Below, one piece after another: positions 8,191 to 18,700 of a stretch of DNA of 64,000 nt. The notes below the pieces were generated by a model that saw only the letters and a program-made list of their open reading frames with translations, did no database searches and had not been told where the DNA came from. How positions within the stretch are numbered: the stretch's first letter is position 1; the number at the start of each line of letters is the position of its first letter. Both the position numbers and the translations under genes were made by a program. Location of the stretch: assembly GCA_965226285.1 (NCBI GenBank), contig CBDDCQ010000005.1:434001-498000 (forward strand). Reading direction: 5' to 3'. Source of the stretch: CBDDCQ01 sp965226285 (GTDB lineage Bacteria; Bacteroidota; Bacteroidia; Flavobacteriales; Ichthyobacteriaceae).

Positions 8191-9477
8191 ATGTCGAAAC
8201 TTGCAAAACTAGAGATAAATGGAAAGATTTATGAATTACCTATTATAAAAGGTACTGAAAATGAAACAGCAGTCGACATTACTAATTTAAGATCAAAAAG
8301 TGGCATAGTAACTTTAGATTCAGGTTTTAAAAACACTGGATCTGTAAGAAGTGAAGTTACCTTTTTAAATGGAGAAGAAGGGATTCTACATCATCGCGGA
8401 TACTCTATAGAGGAACTTACTGAAAAATCAAATTTTTTAGAAGTTTGTTACTTACTCATATTTGGAGAATTACCTACCCAAAAGCAATATAACCAATTTG
8501 CTCAAGATATCAAAGAACATTCATTTGTTCACGAGGATATGAAAAATATTTTAGATGGTTTTCCATCAGGTTCTCATCCTATGGGAGTACTGTCCTCTTT
8601 AGTAAGTGCACTCACTGCATTTCACCCAAAAACTTTAATATCTAATATATCTGAAGAAGAAACTTATATCAACTTGGTAAAACTCATTGCCAAATTGCCT
8701 ACTATAGCAGCGTGGAGTTATAAAAAAGAAAAAGGGCAACCTATAAATTATCCCGACTCCTCTTTGGACTATGTAAGTAACTTTTTAAATATGATGTTTT
8801 CACTACCTAACAAACCATATTTATATGATAAAACCATTACTGATGCTTTAGATAAACTGCTTATTCTTCATGCTGATCACGAACAAAATTGTTCTACTTC
8901 TACAGTAAGAATAGTTGGATCCTCTAAAGCCAGTATGTATGCTTCTATCTCTTCAGGCATTAGTGCACTATGGGGTCCTTTACACGGAGGAGCTAATCAA
9001 GCCGTAATAGAAATGCTAGAAAATATTAAAGAAGATGGAGGAGATACTGAAAAATATATCGCTAAAGCTAGAGATAAAAAAGATGCTTTTAGGCTCATGG
9101 GATTTGGACATAGAGTATATAAAAACTTTGACCCAAGAGCCAAAATCATAAAGAAATATGCTGACGAAGTACTCCACAAAATGGGTGTAAACGACCCTAT
9201 ACTGGATATTGCTAAAAAGCTAGAGAAAACTGCTTTAAGTGACAATTATTTTATAGATAGAAAACTATTCCCCAATATAGATTTTTATTCAGGAATTATA
9301 TATAAAGCATTGGGAATACCTATAGAGATGTTTACTGTAATGTTTGCCATAGGTCGTTTACCTGGGTGGATTGCTCAATGGAAAGAGATGAAAGACAATA
9401 ATGAGCCGATAGGAAGACCTCGACAAATCTATACAGGACATACCAATAGAACCTACAAACGCATAGAGGACCGATAA
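8191..9477 (+). CDS. gltA: Citrate synthase
   Basis: A 428-residue type II (hexameric-type) citrate synthase. It condenses oxaloacetate and acetyl-CoA in the cytoplasm as the first TCA-cycle step. Motifs include GILHHRGYSIEEL, the substrate-binding HADHEQNCSTSTVR, the catalytic-His segment GPLHGGANQAV, MGFGHRVYKNFDPRA, and the catalytic-Asp segment PNIDFYSGI. Full length, with a clean ATG start. A strong terminator follows, so it is a single-gene unit although fumC is next on the same strand. Confidence 0.97.
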   Translation: MSKLAKLEINGKIYELPIIKGTENETAVDITNLRSKSGIVTLDSGFKNTGSVRSEVTFLNGEEGILHHRGYSIEELTEKSNFLEVCYLLIFGELPTQKQYNQFAQDIKEHSFVHEDMKNILDGFPSGSHPMGVLSSLVSALTAFHPKTLISNISEEETYINLVKLIAKLPTIAAWSYKKEKGQPINYPDSSLDYVSNFLNMMFSLPNKPYLYDKTITDALDKLLILHADHEQNCSTSTVRIVGSSKASMYASISSGISALWGPLHGGANQAVIEMLENIKEDGGDTEKYIAKARDKKDAFRLMGFGHRVYKNFDPRAKIIKKYADEVLHKMGVNDPILDIAKKLEKTALSDNYFIDRKLFPNIDFYSGIIYKALGIPIEMFTVMFAIGRLPGWIAQWKEMKDNNEPIGRPRQIYTGHTNRTYKRIEDR

Positions 9478-9497
9478 TTAAAAATTAAGACTACAAT

Positions 9498-9531
9498 AAA
9501 GCACTATGTAAAAGTAGTGCTTTCTTATTTT
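9498..9531 (+). terminator. Rho-independent terminator after gltA
   Basis: A 9-bp perfect stem AAAGCACTA (9498-9506) / TAGTGCTTT (9515-9523) with an 8-nt loop, followed by the T-rich CTTATTTTA. It separates gltA from fumC. Confidence 0.8.
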
Positions 9532-9568
9532 AAGAATTAAAATAATTATAATTAAATTCAATATAAAA

Positions 9569-10966
9569 ATGGAATACAGAATAGAAAAAGACACTATGGG
9601 AGAGGTGAAAGTACCTGCTCAAAAATATTGGGGTGCACAAACTGAACGTTCCAGAAATAATTTTAAAATAGGTACAGAAGCTTCTATGCCCAAAGAAATT
9701 ATAGAGGGATTTGCCTATTTGAAAAAAGCAGCAGCCTATACCAATTGTGTACTAAATATAATGTCACAAGAAAAGAGAGATCTGATAAGTACCGTATGCA
9801 ATGAAATACTAGAAGGTAAACACAATGATGAATTTCCATTGGTAATATGGCAAACGGGCTCAGGCACACAATCAAATATGAATGTAAACGAGGTAATAGC
9901 CAATAGAGCCCATGTAATTAAAGGAGAAAAATTAGGAGAGGGAACAACCTTTATACACCCCAATGACGATGTAAATAAATCTCAATCGTCTAATGACACC
10001 TACCCCACTGCTATGCACATTGCCGCATACAAAATGATAATGAATACTACCATTCCCGGAATACAAAAATTAAGAGATACCTTAAAAAAGAAATCCAAAG
10101 AATTTAAAGAGGTAGTAAAAATAGGTAGAACCCACCTTATGGACGCTACTCCCCTTACCTTAGGACAAGAGTTTTCAGGTTATGTATCTCAATTAAACCA
10201 CGGGCTTAAAGCACTTGAAAATACTTTACACCATTTATCTGAATTGGCTTTGGGGGGAACAGCTGTAGGAACAGGCATCAATACACCTAAAGGATACGAT
10301 ATTAAAGTAGCCAATTATATCGCTGAATTTACCAGATTACCCTTTAGAACTGCCGAAAATAAATTTGAAGCACTTGCTGCTCACGATGCCATAGTAGAAT
10401 CCCACGGAGCACTAAAACAAATTGCTGTATCCCTTATGAAAATAGCAAACGATATTCGTATGTTAGCATCAGGTCCTCGTTCAGGTATAGGAGAGCTTAT
10501 CATTCCTTCGAATGAACCGGGTTCATCCATTATGCCAGGTAAAGTAAACCCTACACAATGTGAAGCCATCACTATGGTATGTGCACAAGTAATGGGTAAT
10601 GATACTGCCATATCAATAGGAGGAGCTACAGGACACTACCAGTTGAATGTATTTAAACCCATGATGGCTCACAACTTCCTCGAATCTGCAAAACTTATAG
10701 GAGACAGCTGCGTATCCTTTAATGATAATTGCGCTAAAGATATTATGCCAAATTATAAAAATATCAAACAGTATTTAAATAATTCACTTATGTTGGTAAC
10801 GGCACTTAATACCAAAATAGGATATGAAAAAGCTGCCAAAATTGCTAAAACTGCCCACGAAAATGGTACTTCACTAAAAGAAGAATCTATCAATCTAGGT
10901 TTTTTATCAGCTGAAGAATTCGACCAATGGGTAAGACCCGAAGAGATGATAGGGAGTTTAAAATAA
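9569..10966 (+). CDS. fumC: Fumarate hydratase class II
   Basis: A 465-residue, cofactor-free class II fumarase that interconverts fumarate and malate in the TCA cycle. Motifs: TGSGTQSNMNVNEV, SSNDTYPTAMH, GRTHLMDATPLTLGQE, and the superfamily signature GSSIMPGKVNPTQCEA with the catalytic loop serine. Full length, no frameshifts, ATG start. The -7 region is short (91 bp from the gltA stop, including the terminator). The class I Fe-S fumarase is not seen in this window. Confidence 0.97.
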   Translation: MEYRIEKDTMGEVKVPAQKYWGAQTERSRNNFKIGTEASMPKEIIEGFAYLKKAAAYTNCVLNIMSQEKRDLISTVCNEILEGKHNDEFPLVIWQTGSGTQSNMNVNEVIANRAHVIKGEKLGEGTTFIHPNDDVNKSQSSNDTYPTAMHIAAYKMIMNTTIPGIQKLRDTLKKKSKEFKEVVKIGRTHLMDATPLTLGQEFSGYVSQLNHGLKALENTLHHLSELALGGTAVGTGINTPKGYDIKVANYIAEFTRLPFRTAENKFEALAAHDAIVESHGALKQIAVSLMKIANDIRMLASGPRSGIGELIIPSNEPGSSIMPGKVNPTQCEAITMVCAQVMGNDTAISIGGATGHYQLNVFKPMMAHNFLESAKLIGDSCVSFNDNCAKDIMPNYKNIKQYLNNSLMLVTALNTKIGYEKAAKIAKTAHENGTSLKEESINLGFLSAEEFDQWVRPEEMIGSLK

Positions 10967-11059
10967 CAACCCCCTATAGTTAGGTTCCGTTTAGAAAACC
11001 GGCAGATAACTGAGCAGAATCAAAGCTGCAAGTAAAGTAAAATTTAATAAAGTTGCCTT

Positions 11060-11119
11060 ATGAAAATTAAATTATTAACCATTGGAAAAACAGATTTAGA
11101 ACACGAGCACTTAATCTGA
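11060..11119 (+). pseudogene. Possible remnant of the rlmH N-terminus
   Basis: A 19-codon frame beginning MKIKLLTIGKTD, which resembles the conserved start of RlmH (23S rRNA pseudouridine-1915 methyltransferase), followed within 8 codons by a stop and unrelated sequence. It lies in the 537-bp stretch 10967-11503, which otherwise holds only another gene scrap. If correct, the rest of rlmH was lost or moved; with 12 matching residues this is tentative. Confidence 0.3.
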
Positions 11120-11174
11120 TAAGTACTCATAACACAGATGTGTTGAACAAAGACTATACACACCTGCTAATCAT

Positions 11175-11345
11175 TCAAGATTCAAGATTGCTTATCTCAC
11201 CTGATGGACGATAAACCTTACTTTGTTTATTCCAAGTTAAATCGCTTGGGGTAGCTCCCTTTGTAATTTCAAATTCTGCAGCCCTTATGGTTTTATCTGC
11301 TTTCGTATGGTGTTCAAATACAAGCCAATAAACATTTTTATCTTC
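11175..11345 (-). pseudogene. Orphan C-terminal gene fragment
   Basis: A 56-codon frame on the minus strand with no start codon, bounded upstream by TAA. It has normal-looking protein composition (YWLVFEHHTKADKTIRAAE, then FEITKGATPSDLTW). The family is not recognised. With the rlmH-like scrap next to it and no intact gene, the stretch looks like a site of past insertion and deletion. Confidence 0.3.
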
Positions 11346-11503
11346 TTAAAACGAGAAAATAATTTATGGTACCGTTCAGTAAATGATTTGAGTAAATAAA
11401 AAGTTACATTTGCAGTCATGAGACATAGGGAGAAAAATAACTTTTTAAGATAATTATCCCTCTTATCTTAACAAAAATTTTAGAAATTATTGCTTGTTTA
11501 CAG

Positions 11504-12313
11504 ATGAAATTACAAGTACTTATCTCCACAATGAATCAAACGGATGTATCATTTGTAGGTCGTATTTTACCTAAAAATGAAAACGTAGATTTTTTAGTAA
11601 TAAACCAACTTACCATTGTAAACAAAAATGATGTAGAACTCTCTGAAAAACTTTTCTGCTTTGCAGAAAAAGGTATTTCCAAAAGCAGAAACAGAGCCAT
11701 AGAAAATTCGAAAGGAAATATAAACCTCATAGCTGATGATGATATAACTTACATAAATAATTTTGAGAAAATAGTCATTCAGGCTTATAAAAAACATCCC
11801 AATGCAGATATAATTACTTTTAAAATGCAAAATAGAAATAAAAAAATGTATAAAAATTATCCTTTTGTACATAACTTAAGCACATTAAGGCAAGTGTCAT
11901 CAGTAGAAATTACATTTAAGAGAAAATCTATTATCAAAAACAATCTAAAGTTCAACACATACTTTGGTATAGGGAGCAAATATCCCATAGGTGAAGAAGC
12001 TTTATTCTTGAGGGATGCTTATAAAAAAGGACTTAAAATTATTTTTTATCCGTCAGAAATTTTGCGCCATTCCAGTCAAACTACTGCACAAAAATTTACT
12101 AAAAAAAGCATAAGAGCCAAAGCAATTTTTGCAAAAAAGTGGTTTGGATTTTTAGCTCCTGTATGGATACTATTTGAATCTATAAAATACTACAAAAAAT
12201 ATAGACATAAATTTACTATTTTAGAATATTGGCATAATTCCTATTTTGAATTTAACAAAAAAAATAGTAACTTAGCAACCCGAAAAATAAATCAAAAGAG
12301 AAAAATGAAGTGA
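11504..12313 (+). CDS. Family 2-like glycosyltransferase
   Basis: A 269-residue GT-A fold protein. The N-terminus (MKLQVLISTMNQ) is the nucleotide-binding strand. GISKSRNRAIENSKG at 57-71 and ADDD at 77-80 are the typical sugar-nucleotide and metal-binding segments of GT2 enzymes. KYPIGEEALFLRDAYKKG near 160-178 resembles the acceptor-site ED region (here EE). It probably adds a sugar to a cell-surface glycan in the cytoplasm. It stands alone downstream of remnant DNA, with no polysaccharide cluster, so the acceptor is unknown. The Lys/Asn-rich tail is low complexity. Confidence 0.75.
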   Translation: MKLQVLISTMNQTDVSFVGRILPKNENVDFLVINQLTIVNKNDVELSEKLFCFAEKGISKSRNRAIENSKGNINLIADDDITYINNFEKIVIQAYKKHPNADIITFKMQNRNKKMYKNYPFVHNLSTLRQVSSVEITFKRKSIIKNNLKFNTYFGIGSKYPIGEEALFLRDAYKKGLKIIFYPSEILRHSSQTTAQKFTKKSIRAKAIFAKKWFGFLAPVWILFESIKYYKKYRHKFTILEYWHNSYFEFNKKNSNLATRKINQKRKMK

Positions 12314-12433
12314 TTGTAGTTGCTGAAATTGTGTCGACTACATGGGTATTATATCAACTAATCTCAAGAATTACAATAGATATAAAAAGCAAATACAAAA
12401 AATATAAGATTTTACTGGCGTTTAAATAATAAA

Positions 12434-13267
12434 ATGAAACTATACACCATAGAAACAGGTAATTTTAAGTTAGACGGTGGTGCTATGTTTGGCGTAGTTC
12501 CCAAGGCTATATGGCACAAGCACTATCCCGCTGATGCTAACAATATGGTAAACTGTGCTATGCGTTGCTTACTTATAGAAGATGGAGATAAGTTAATACT
12601 AATAGACACTGGTATAGGAAATAAACAATCCGAACAGTTTTTTAGCCGCTATTACCTCAATGGTGAGATACCTTTGGATAATTTGTTACAGAAAATAGGC
12701 TTTTCTAAAGACGATATTACCGATGTATTACTCACTCATTTACACTTTGACCACTGTGGAGGTGCTATAATACAGAACCATACTAAGAATATATTAGAAC
12801 CCGCCTTTAAAAATGCCCGATATTGGAGTCATAAAAACCATTGGAAATGGGCTACTAATCCTAATGAAAGAGAAAAATACTCTTTTCTCTCCGATAATAT
12901 TTTACCCATAGAACAAAGCGGACAATTACATTTTATAAATGATGAATTACCGTTTAATTTTTCTATAAAAACAGTAGATGGACACACTGAAAAACAAATA
13001 ATACCCATTATAGAATACAAGGGTAAAACCATTGTATTTGTAGCAGATTTGATACCTACTGTAGCACATATTCCCATACCTTACATTCCTAGTTTTGATA
13101 CCAGACCGCTACTGAGTATGGATGAAAAAACAGATTTTCTCAAAGACGCAGCAGATAATAATTATTTTCTATTCTTTGAACACGATGCACAAAATGAAAT
13201 TTGCACCGTAAAACACACTGAAAAAGGCGTAAAACTCAACCAAATATTTAAACTATCGGATTTATAA
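12434..13267 (+). CDS. Metallo-beta-lactamase-fold hydrolase
   Basis: A 277-residue MBL-fold enzyme with the zinc signature THLHFDHCGG (His102, His104, Asp106, His107), a later Asp in FVADLIPT and His in FEHDAQ. N-acyl-homoserine lactonases and related hydrolases share this layout (DTGIGNK segment, long insert before the third His). The true substrate could be a lactone, an ester or a thioester; the sequence does not decide. No signal peptide, so probably cytoplasmic. The gene is 120 bp after the glycosyltransferase with no clear operon partner. Confidence 0.82.
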   Translation: MKLYTIETGNFKLDGGAMFGVVPKAIWHKHYPADANNMVNCAMRCLLIEDGDKLILIDTGIGNKQSEQFFSRYYLNGEIPLDNLLQKIGFSKDDITDVLLTHLHFDHCGGAIIQNHTKNILEPAFKNARYWSHKNHWKWATNPNEREKYSFLSDNILPIEQSGQLHFINDELPFNFSIKTVDGHTEKQIIPIIEYKGKTIVFVADLIPTVAHIPIPYIPSFDTRPLLSMDEKTDFLKDAADNNYFLFFEHDAQNEICTVKHTEKGVKLNQIFKLSDL

Positions 13268-13387
13268 TCTAATCAGTTCAACCATAAATATTAAACAACT
13301 CTATACAATATTAATTTACTAACTATAATTTAATATGTAATATTACAGTTCAAACTAATAAACAGAACATCTAAATTTTAGATTAAT

Positions 13388-15310
13388 ATGAATCGTTATC
13401 ATAATTTCTTATATTCACTTACAATAATTTTAGTATTGTGGTGTTGTAAAAGATCTGAAATAATCCAATCAGATCAAACAGAATATATCTCTATCTCCTT
13501 AAATATAGATGATAAACAAAAAAATATAGATCCTCAAAAAAACATTATTATAAATTTCAGTGGTCAAGTAAGCTATTCCAATGGAGATGAAATTAACCAA
13601 AGTAATATTCATAATATCATATTATTGAAAAAATATAACCCTACAGGAGAGAATGTAATATTCACAAATGATATAAGTGAAAATAAAACCCAAATAAAAA
13701 TAAACCTCAATACCTTGGTATATGATACAACATATTATTTGAAAATAGATGGAACTAAATTAAAGGGACGAAAAGGAGAAAAGATAAAGAGTAAAGAGGT
13801 ATATTTTACCACTAAATCAAACTCTTCAAAAAAATTAGAAATTACAGACCCTCTTTATAAACATCAATGGTATTTGAAAAACACCGGTCAATACAATGGT
13901 ACTGTTGGTATTGATATTAAGATCGAACCAGTATGGAAACAAGGTTACACAGGGAAAGGAATAGACATTGCCATTTTAGATGATCCCCTTGCCATTAGCG
14001 AATCGACAGCTCATGAAGATTTGAAAGAGAATCAAAACTTTGCGCAAAGTCATAATTATGCAACTTACAACGATGAGATTCATGGAATAAATGTAGCGGG
14101 TATTATCGCGGCAAGTGCCAATAATCTCGGGATTCGTGGGATAGCTTATGAAAGTAAACTCTATACCTATGGGATACTCTCAGAGGGTAGTCTTGTTTCA
14201 ATGTCAGCTGTTGTAGATGCATTGAAAAGAATCAATCAAAATCCTCAAATTGCTGTCATCAATAACAGTTGGGGAAACGACGAAGATATTCTGATAGATG
14301 CCGCTTATAGAAAGAATTTGGAAAAAGGGCTTGAAACGGGGTTTTTAGGTAAAGGAGTAGCTCATGTTAAAAGTGCTGGTAACGATGGATTCTCTATCAA
14401 TTCAACATTAGAAGGAGGTAATAATTATTATGGGTTTATTTTGGTCAATTCTTTGGATTATAACGGAGCAAATACGAGTAGAGAATTTACTAAAGAGCGA
14501 CTACCTAATGGAAAAAGTGTACTTTTTTCAGGTATTGCTTGGCTCACCTCTATTGGTTCTAATTTATGGGTATCAGCTCCCAGTTATCGCATGATGACAA
14601 CTACAAAGCAATATGGTTATAATTTAAGACCTGTAAAATACGAAGATAGTTTTGGTGCTACTTCTGGTGCAGCACCTGTAGTAACAGGGATTGTAGCTTT
14701 GATGCGAGAGGCTAACCCTAATCTGACTTGGCGTGACGTTAAACTCATCTTAGCAGAAATTGCTATTAAAAATGACCCAACACATATAGGCTGGCAACAG
14801 GGACACGCCAAAAAAAACAATGCTGCTGCGCAGTTTGAGTTTAATCACAATTATGGTTTTGGCATGGTCAATGCTCAAAAAGCAATAGAATTATCAAAAA
14901 AATGGAGAAATCTCCCTCCGATGAAAACTGAAATTTTTCATAGTGCAAACCTCAATATAGCCATTGATTCTAGTACAAAAGAAAATACAATTAACATTAA
15001 AAATAGTACCATCCAATTTATAGAATCTGTTGTAGTTGAGTTGGATTTAGATAAAAAAACGATGATTGAAAAAACAAATAATTTTGATATTAAATTAATC
15101 AAAAATAAATTGAAAAGTCATTTGTATATGGAGGGGAAATCCTTTGAATTTGATGATACTTCATACTACAACAAAGATAAAATCACCTTGAAACTGCTTA
15201 CCAATGCACACTTAGGTGATAGAGCAAACGGTCAATGGAAAATGACCATTAAAGATACCGATATTTTTGTCAAATTAAAAGGTTGGAGGCTCATTATTAG
15301 AGGGCACTAA
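13388..15310 (+). CDS. Kexin-like S8 (subtilisin family) protease lipoprotein with P domain
   Basis: A 640-residue exported serine protease. Order: signal peptide with Cys19/Cys20 (probable lipoprotein), an Ig-like (Big_5-type) domain at about 32-143, an S8 catalytic domain at about 158-495, and a C-terminal P/Homo-B domain at about 510-640. Triad: Asp198 or Asp199 in AILDDP, His232 in EIHGINVAG, Ser426 in GATSGAAPVV; the oxyanion Asn is in SAGND near 332. A P domain is typical of proprotein convertases of the kexin/furin group and of some secreted bacterial proteases. It may degrade host protein or mature surface proteins; this is inference. Single-gene unit. Confidence 0.87.
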   Translation: MNRYHNFLYSLTIILVLWCCKRSEIIQSDQTEYISISLNIDDKQKNIDPQKNIIINFSGQVSYSNGDEINQSNIHNIILLKKYNPTGENVIFTNDISENKTQIKINLNTLVYDTTYYLKIDGTKLKGRKGEKIKSKEVYFTTKSNSSKKLEITDPLYKHQWYLKNTGQYNGTVGIDIKIEPVWKQGYTGKGIDIAILDDPLAISESTAHEDLKENQNFAQSHNYATYNDEIHGINVAGIIAASANNLGIRGIAYESKLYTYGILSEGSLVSMSAVVDALKRINQNPQIAVINNSWGNDEDILIDAAYRKNLEKGLETGFLGKGVAHVKSAGNDGFSINSTLEGGNNYYGFILVNSLDYNGANTSREFTKERLPNGKSVLFSGIAWLTSIGSNLWVSAPSYRMMTTTKQYGYNLRPVKYEDSFGATSGAAPVVTGIVALMREANPNLTWRDVKLILAEIAIKNDPTHIGWQQGHAKKNNAAAQFEFNHNYGFGMVNAQKAIELSKKWRNLPPMKTEIFHSANLNIAIDSSTKENTINIKNSTIQFIESVVVELDLDKKTMIEKTNNFDIKLIKNKLKSHLYMEGKSFEFDDTSYYNKDKITLKLLTNAHLGDRANGQWKMTIKDTDIFVKLKGWRLIIRGH

Positions 15311-15492
15311 TTGCAATTTCATTGTGTTTTGTACCTTTCTTACATTTAACTAACAATCAATTAATACGATATAACTAAAGATAAAATTGGTCTAATACAA
15401 GATCATGCAATTAATAAATATACTTAAAAAACGTTTGGGTTTTAGTAATGAAAATTCCTTTTTTTATTATTAAAATTTCATACAAATAAAGT

Positions 15493-15712
15493 ATGCTATA
15501 CCTTTTTTACGCTCCGCCCTGTCTCGATATTGAGGCAAAAAAAGTGAGTGATTTAACAAAAGTTAGCCGTCAAAGTATCAACAAGATTTTTGACAAACTA
15601 AGGATTTTAATTGCTGAAAAATGAGAACAAAAAAGTCCTTTTGAAAAAAGTTGATACACAAATCATAAAAAACTGTAAAGTGTGTGATATAATGCCTATT
15701 ATAGAAGAAAAA
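15493..15712 (+). pseudogene. Left half of a dead IS1595-family transposase
   Basis: A 43-codon frame (15493-15624) contains DIEAKKVSDLTKVSRQSINK then IFDKLRILIAEK, matching the N-terminal HTH region of IS1595/IS1016-type transposases. It breaks at a TGA and continues as EQKSPFEK. After an internal deletion the DDE-domain segment TQIIKNCKVCDIMPIIEEK is readable up to 15712. The next expected residues appear 4 kb away at 19723, so the pseudogene was split by the restriction-modification gene. The remainder of the 15311-15787 gap carries no other gene. A TATATTTG box at 15739-15746 could start transcription of the following gene. Confidence 0.65.
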
Positions 15713-15787
15713 TCAGGTTATGATTTTAATAAAATTTGTATATTTGTCTCATTAATTTGTTCCCAATCTGGCTGATACTTAACATTT

Positions 15788-18700
15788 ATGATCACTAAAG
15801 AAAATTTCAAAAAAATATTAAAATATTTAAGTTTTACAGAAAAACAAAATATTTTCATCAAAACCATTGGCGAGGTAATTTTACAAGTAGATTTTGAAAA
15901 GGAGCAAATCATTTACCCAGAAGGTTTAAAAGTTAATGAAAGGCAAACTTGTAATTTTTCATCTAATGAAAATTTTGTCGTGTTTGAATGCGTGCAGCGG
16001 CTTTTGGAAAAAGGTTACCAAGCCAAGCATTTAGAAATAGAACCCAAATGGAAATTAGGTAGAGGAGCCAGTGGCGGAAGAGCAGATATTTTAGTGAAAG
16101 ATGAAGAAAATAAATCGTTGTTGATTATTGAATGTAAAACTTGGGGGCAAGAATACGAAAATGAAAAACATAAAATGCTTACTAATGGTGGGCAACTTTT
16201 TTCTTATTTTCAGCAAGAAAAATCTACAAAATACTTGTGCTTGTATGCTTCTAACTTTGAAAATGAAAACCTCATTTATGAAAATGCTATCGTTAAAACC
16301 ATAGACAGAGAACAAGATAAAAAAGATTATGAAGCGGGAGATAAAAAAATAAAACTTTACGAAAAAGCCAAAAACAACAAAGAACTTTTTGAAGTTTGGA
16401 AAGAAACTTTTAATTGTTATTTTCACTATAACGGAATTTTTGAAGAAGATGTAAATGCTTATAAAATTGAATTAAAACCTTTAAAAAAGAAAGATTTAAA
16501 AGCATTTTCGAAGGAGAGTTCTGGTAAAATATTCAATCAATTTATGGAGATATTACGACACAATAATATTTCTGACAATGCCAATGCTTTTAATCGTTTT
16601 TTATCTTTATTGCTTTGCAAAATTGTAGATGAAGAAAAAGGTAGCGAGCAGGTTTTAGATTTTCAAGTAAAAGAAGGGGAAGATACGCCAGAGAAAATTC
16701 AAGATCGCTTACAACAACTTTATGCCAAAGGAATGGATGAGCATTTAGGACAAAAGATTGTCTATTTTGAAGATCAAGAAATTAAAGATATTTTAGATTC
16801 TTATTCAAAAGTATCAAAAATTCACAAAATAGAAAATATTTTCAAGCAAATCAAATACTATACCCAAAACGAGTTTGCTTTAAAAGAAGTGCATAACGAG
16901 GAATTGTTTCACCAGAATGCAAAAGTTTTAAATGAAGTCATTAAAATGTTGCAAAATTACAGGTTCCGTTATACCAAAAAGCAACAATTTTTAGGAGATT
17001 TTTTTGAGTTACTTTTGAATCACGGAGTCAAACAAAATGAAGGACAATTTTTTACTCCTGTGCCGATTGTTCGTTTTATGACTTTGTCTTTGGGTTTAGA
17101 TAAAATTGTGACAAAAAAAATAGAAAAAGGAACAAAAAAATTCTTGCCAAAAATATTGGATTATGCTTGTGGAGCAGGACATTTTCTTACCGAAAGCATC
17201 GATGAACTACAAAAATTTATTGACGGATTAGATGAAAAGAACATCACCCATAAAGTAAAAAATACAACCCTTGAAGAAGCCGATTTTGAACACATTCGCA
17301 CCAATACAAAAAGATACAAAGAAAGCACGGAATGGGCAAGGGAATATATTTTTGGAATTGAAAAAGATTATCGTTTGGCGAGAACTTCGCAAATTGCTTG
17401 TTTTTTAAATGGCGATGGAGAGGCGAATATTATTTATGGTGATGGTTTGGAAAATCACCGAAAATTAGATATTGAAGATAAAAGAAAACTTTTTGATGTA
17501 ATTTTATCCAATCCGCCTTATTCTATTAAATCCTTTAAAAATTATTTGAATGTTGGAGAAAAAGAATTTTCGTTATTTAAAAATTTAACAGAAAAGTCTA
17601 AAGAAATAGAGAATATTTTTTTAGAAAGAACGGCACAACTTTTAAAAGAAGGAGGTAGAGCTGCCATTATTTTGCCTTCTTCTATTTTGAGTAATGATTC
17701 GGATTTGTACAAAGAAACACGCAAAATTTTATTAGAACATTTTAATATCAAATCTATTGCTCTTTTTGGTAGGGACACTTTTGGAGCAACAGGAACCAAG
17801 ACAGTAATTTTATTTTTAGAAAAAAGAAGTTATGATTATGCATTTGATAGAACCGTAGTAGCAACAGAAGTTTTTGGTAAAATATATACAAATTATTTTA
17901 CCAAAATAATAAATGGCAAAAGAAAAAGAATGCATATAAATTATTTGGATAGAGAAAGATTCTTAAACATGTTTGTAACTTATCGTAAGTTAAATTTACA
18001 AGATTATAAAACGTTCATAGATAGAAAACCAAATGAAAATATTTTAAACGCTTCTTTTTATAAGGATTATCAAAATTGGTTTGAAAAATTATCAGAAATT
18101 AAAAAATTAAAAACGAAAACGCAGTTTAAAAATTTATCCGAAAAAGAGCAAAAAGAGCAATTAAACAAAACATTTTTAAATAAAGTTTTAGAAATTGAGC
18201 AAGAAAAGTTTTATTATTTTATGCTCACGCTCAAAGATGATTTTAGACTAAAGAAAACTTGCGAGGAAGCTTATAAATATCAACAAACGGTAATTGTTCA
18301 ATCGGGGAAAGAACAAATGGCAGAATCTTTTTTGGATTATGAATTTTCCACTAGAAAAGGAAGCGAGGGCATTAAAATTAACCGCAACCAAAAGGGGCAA
18401 GCCCAAAATAAAATGTTTGATGAAAACAATTATTTAAACCCTCAAAAAGCCAATAGTTATATTTTAAAATCTTTTGATGGCTGTACTACGCTCACCAATG
18501 AAAATATAGACCCCGCTATCAACGAACATGTCAAAATAGCACGGCTTACTGATATGCTGGATTTTAAAAAAGTAGCATTTAGCAATAGCCTTAGTTTAAA
18601 AAACCCTAAAATTAATAATGAGATGGAAAGTAAGTGGGAATTGGTGAGTTTGGGAGAGGTTTGTAAATTATATCAACCAAAAACTATTACTTCAGCACAA

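Noticed and set aside
16091..16426. A 111-codon minus-strand frame inside the RM gene
   Set aside because: Composition (Phe/Ile runs) is that of an antisense shadow of the Lys-rich nuclease domain; no start context and no recognisable domain.
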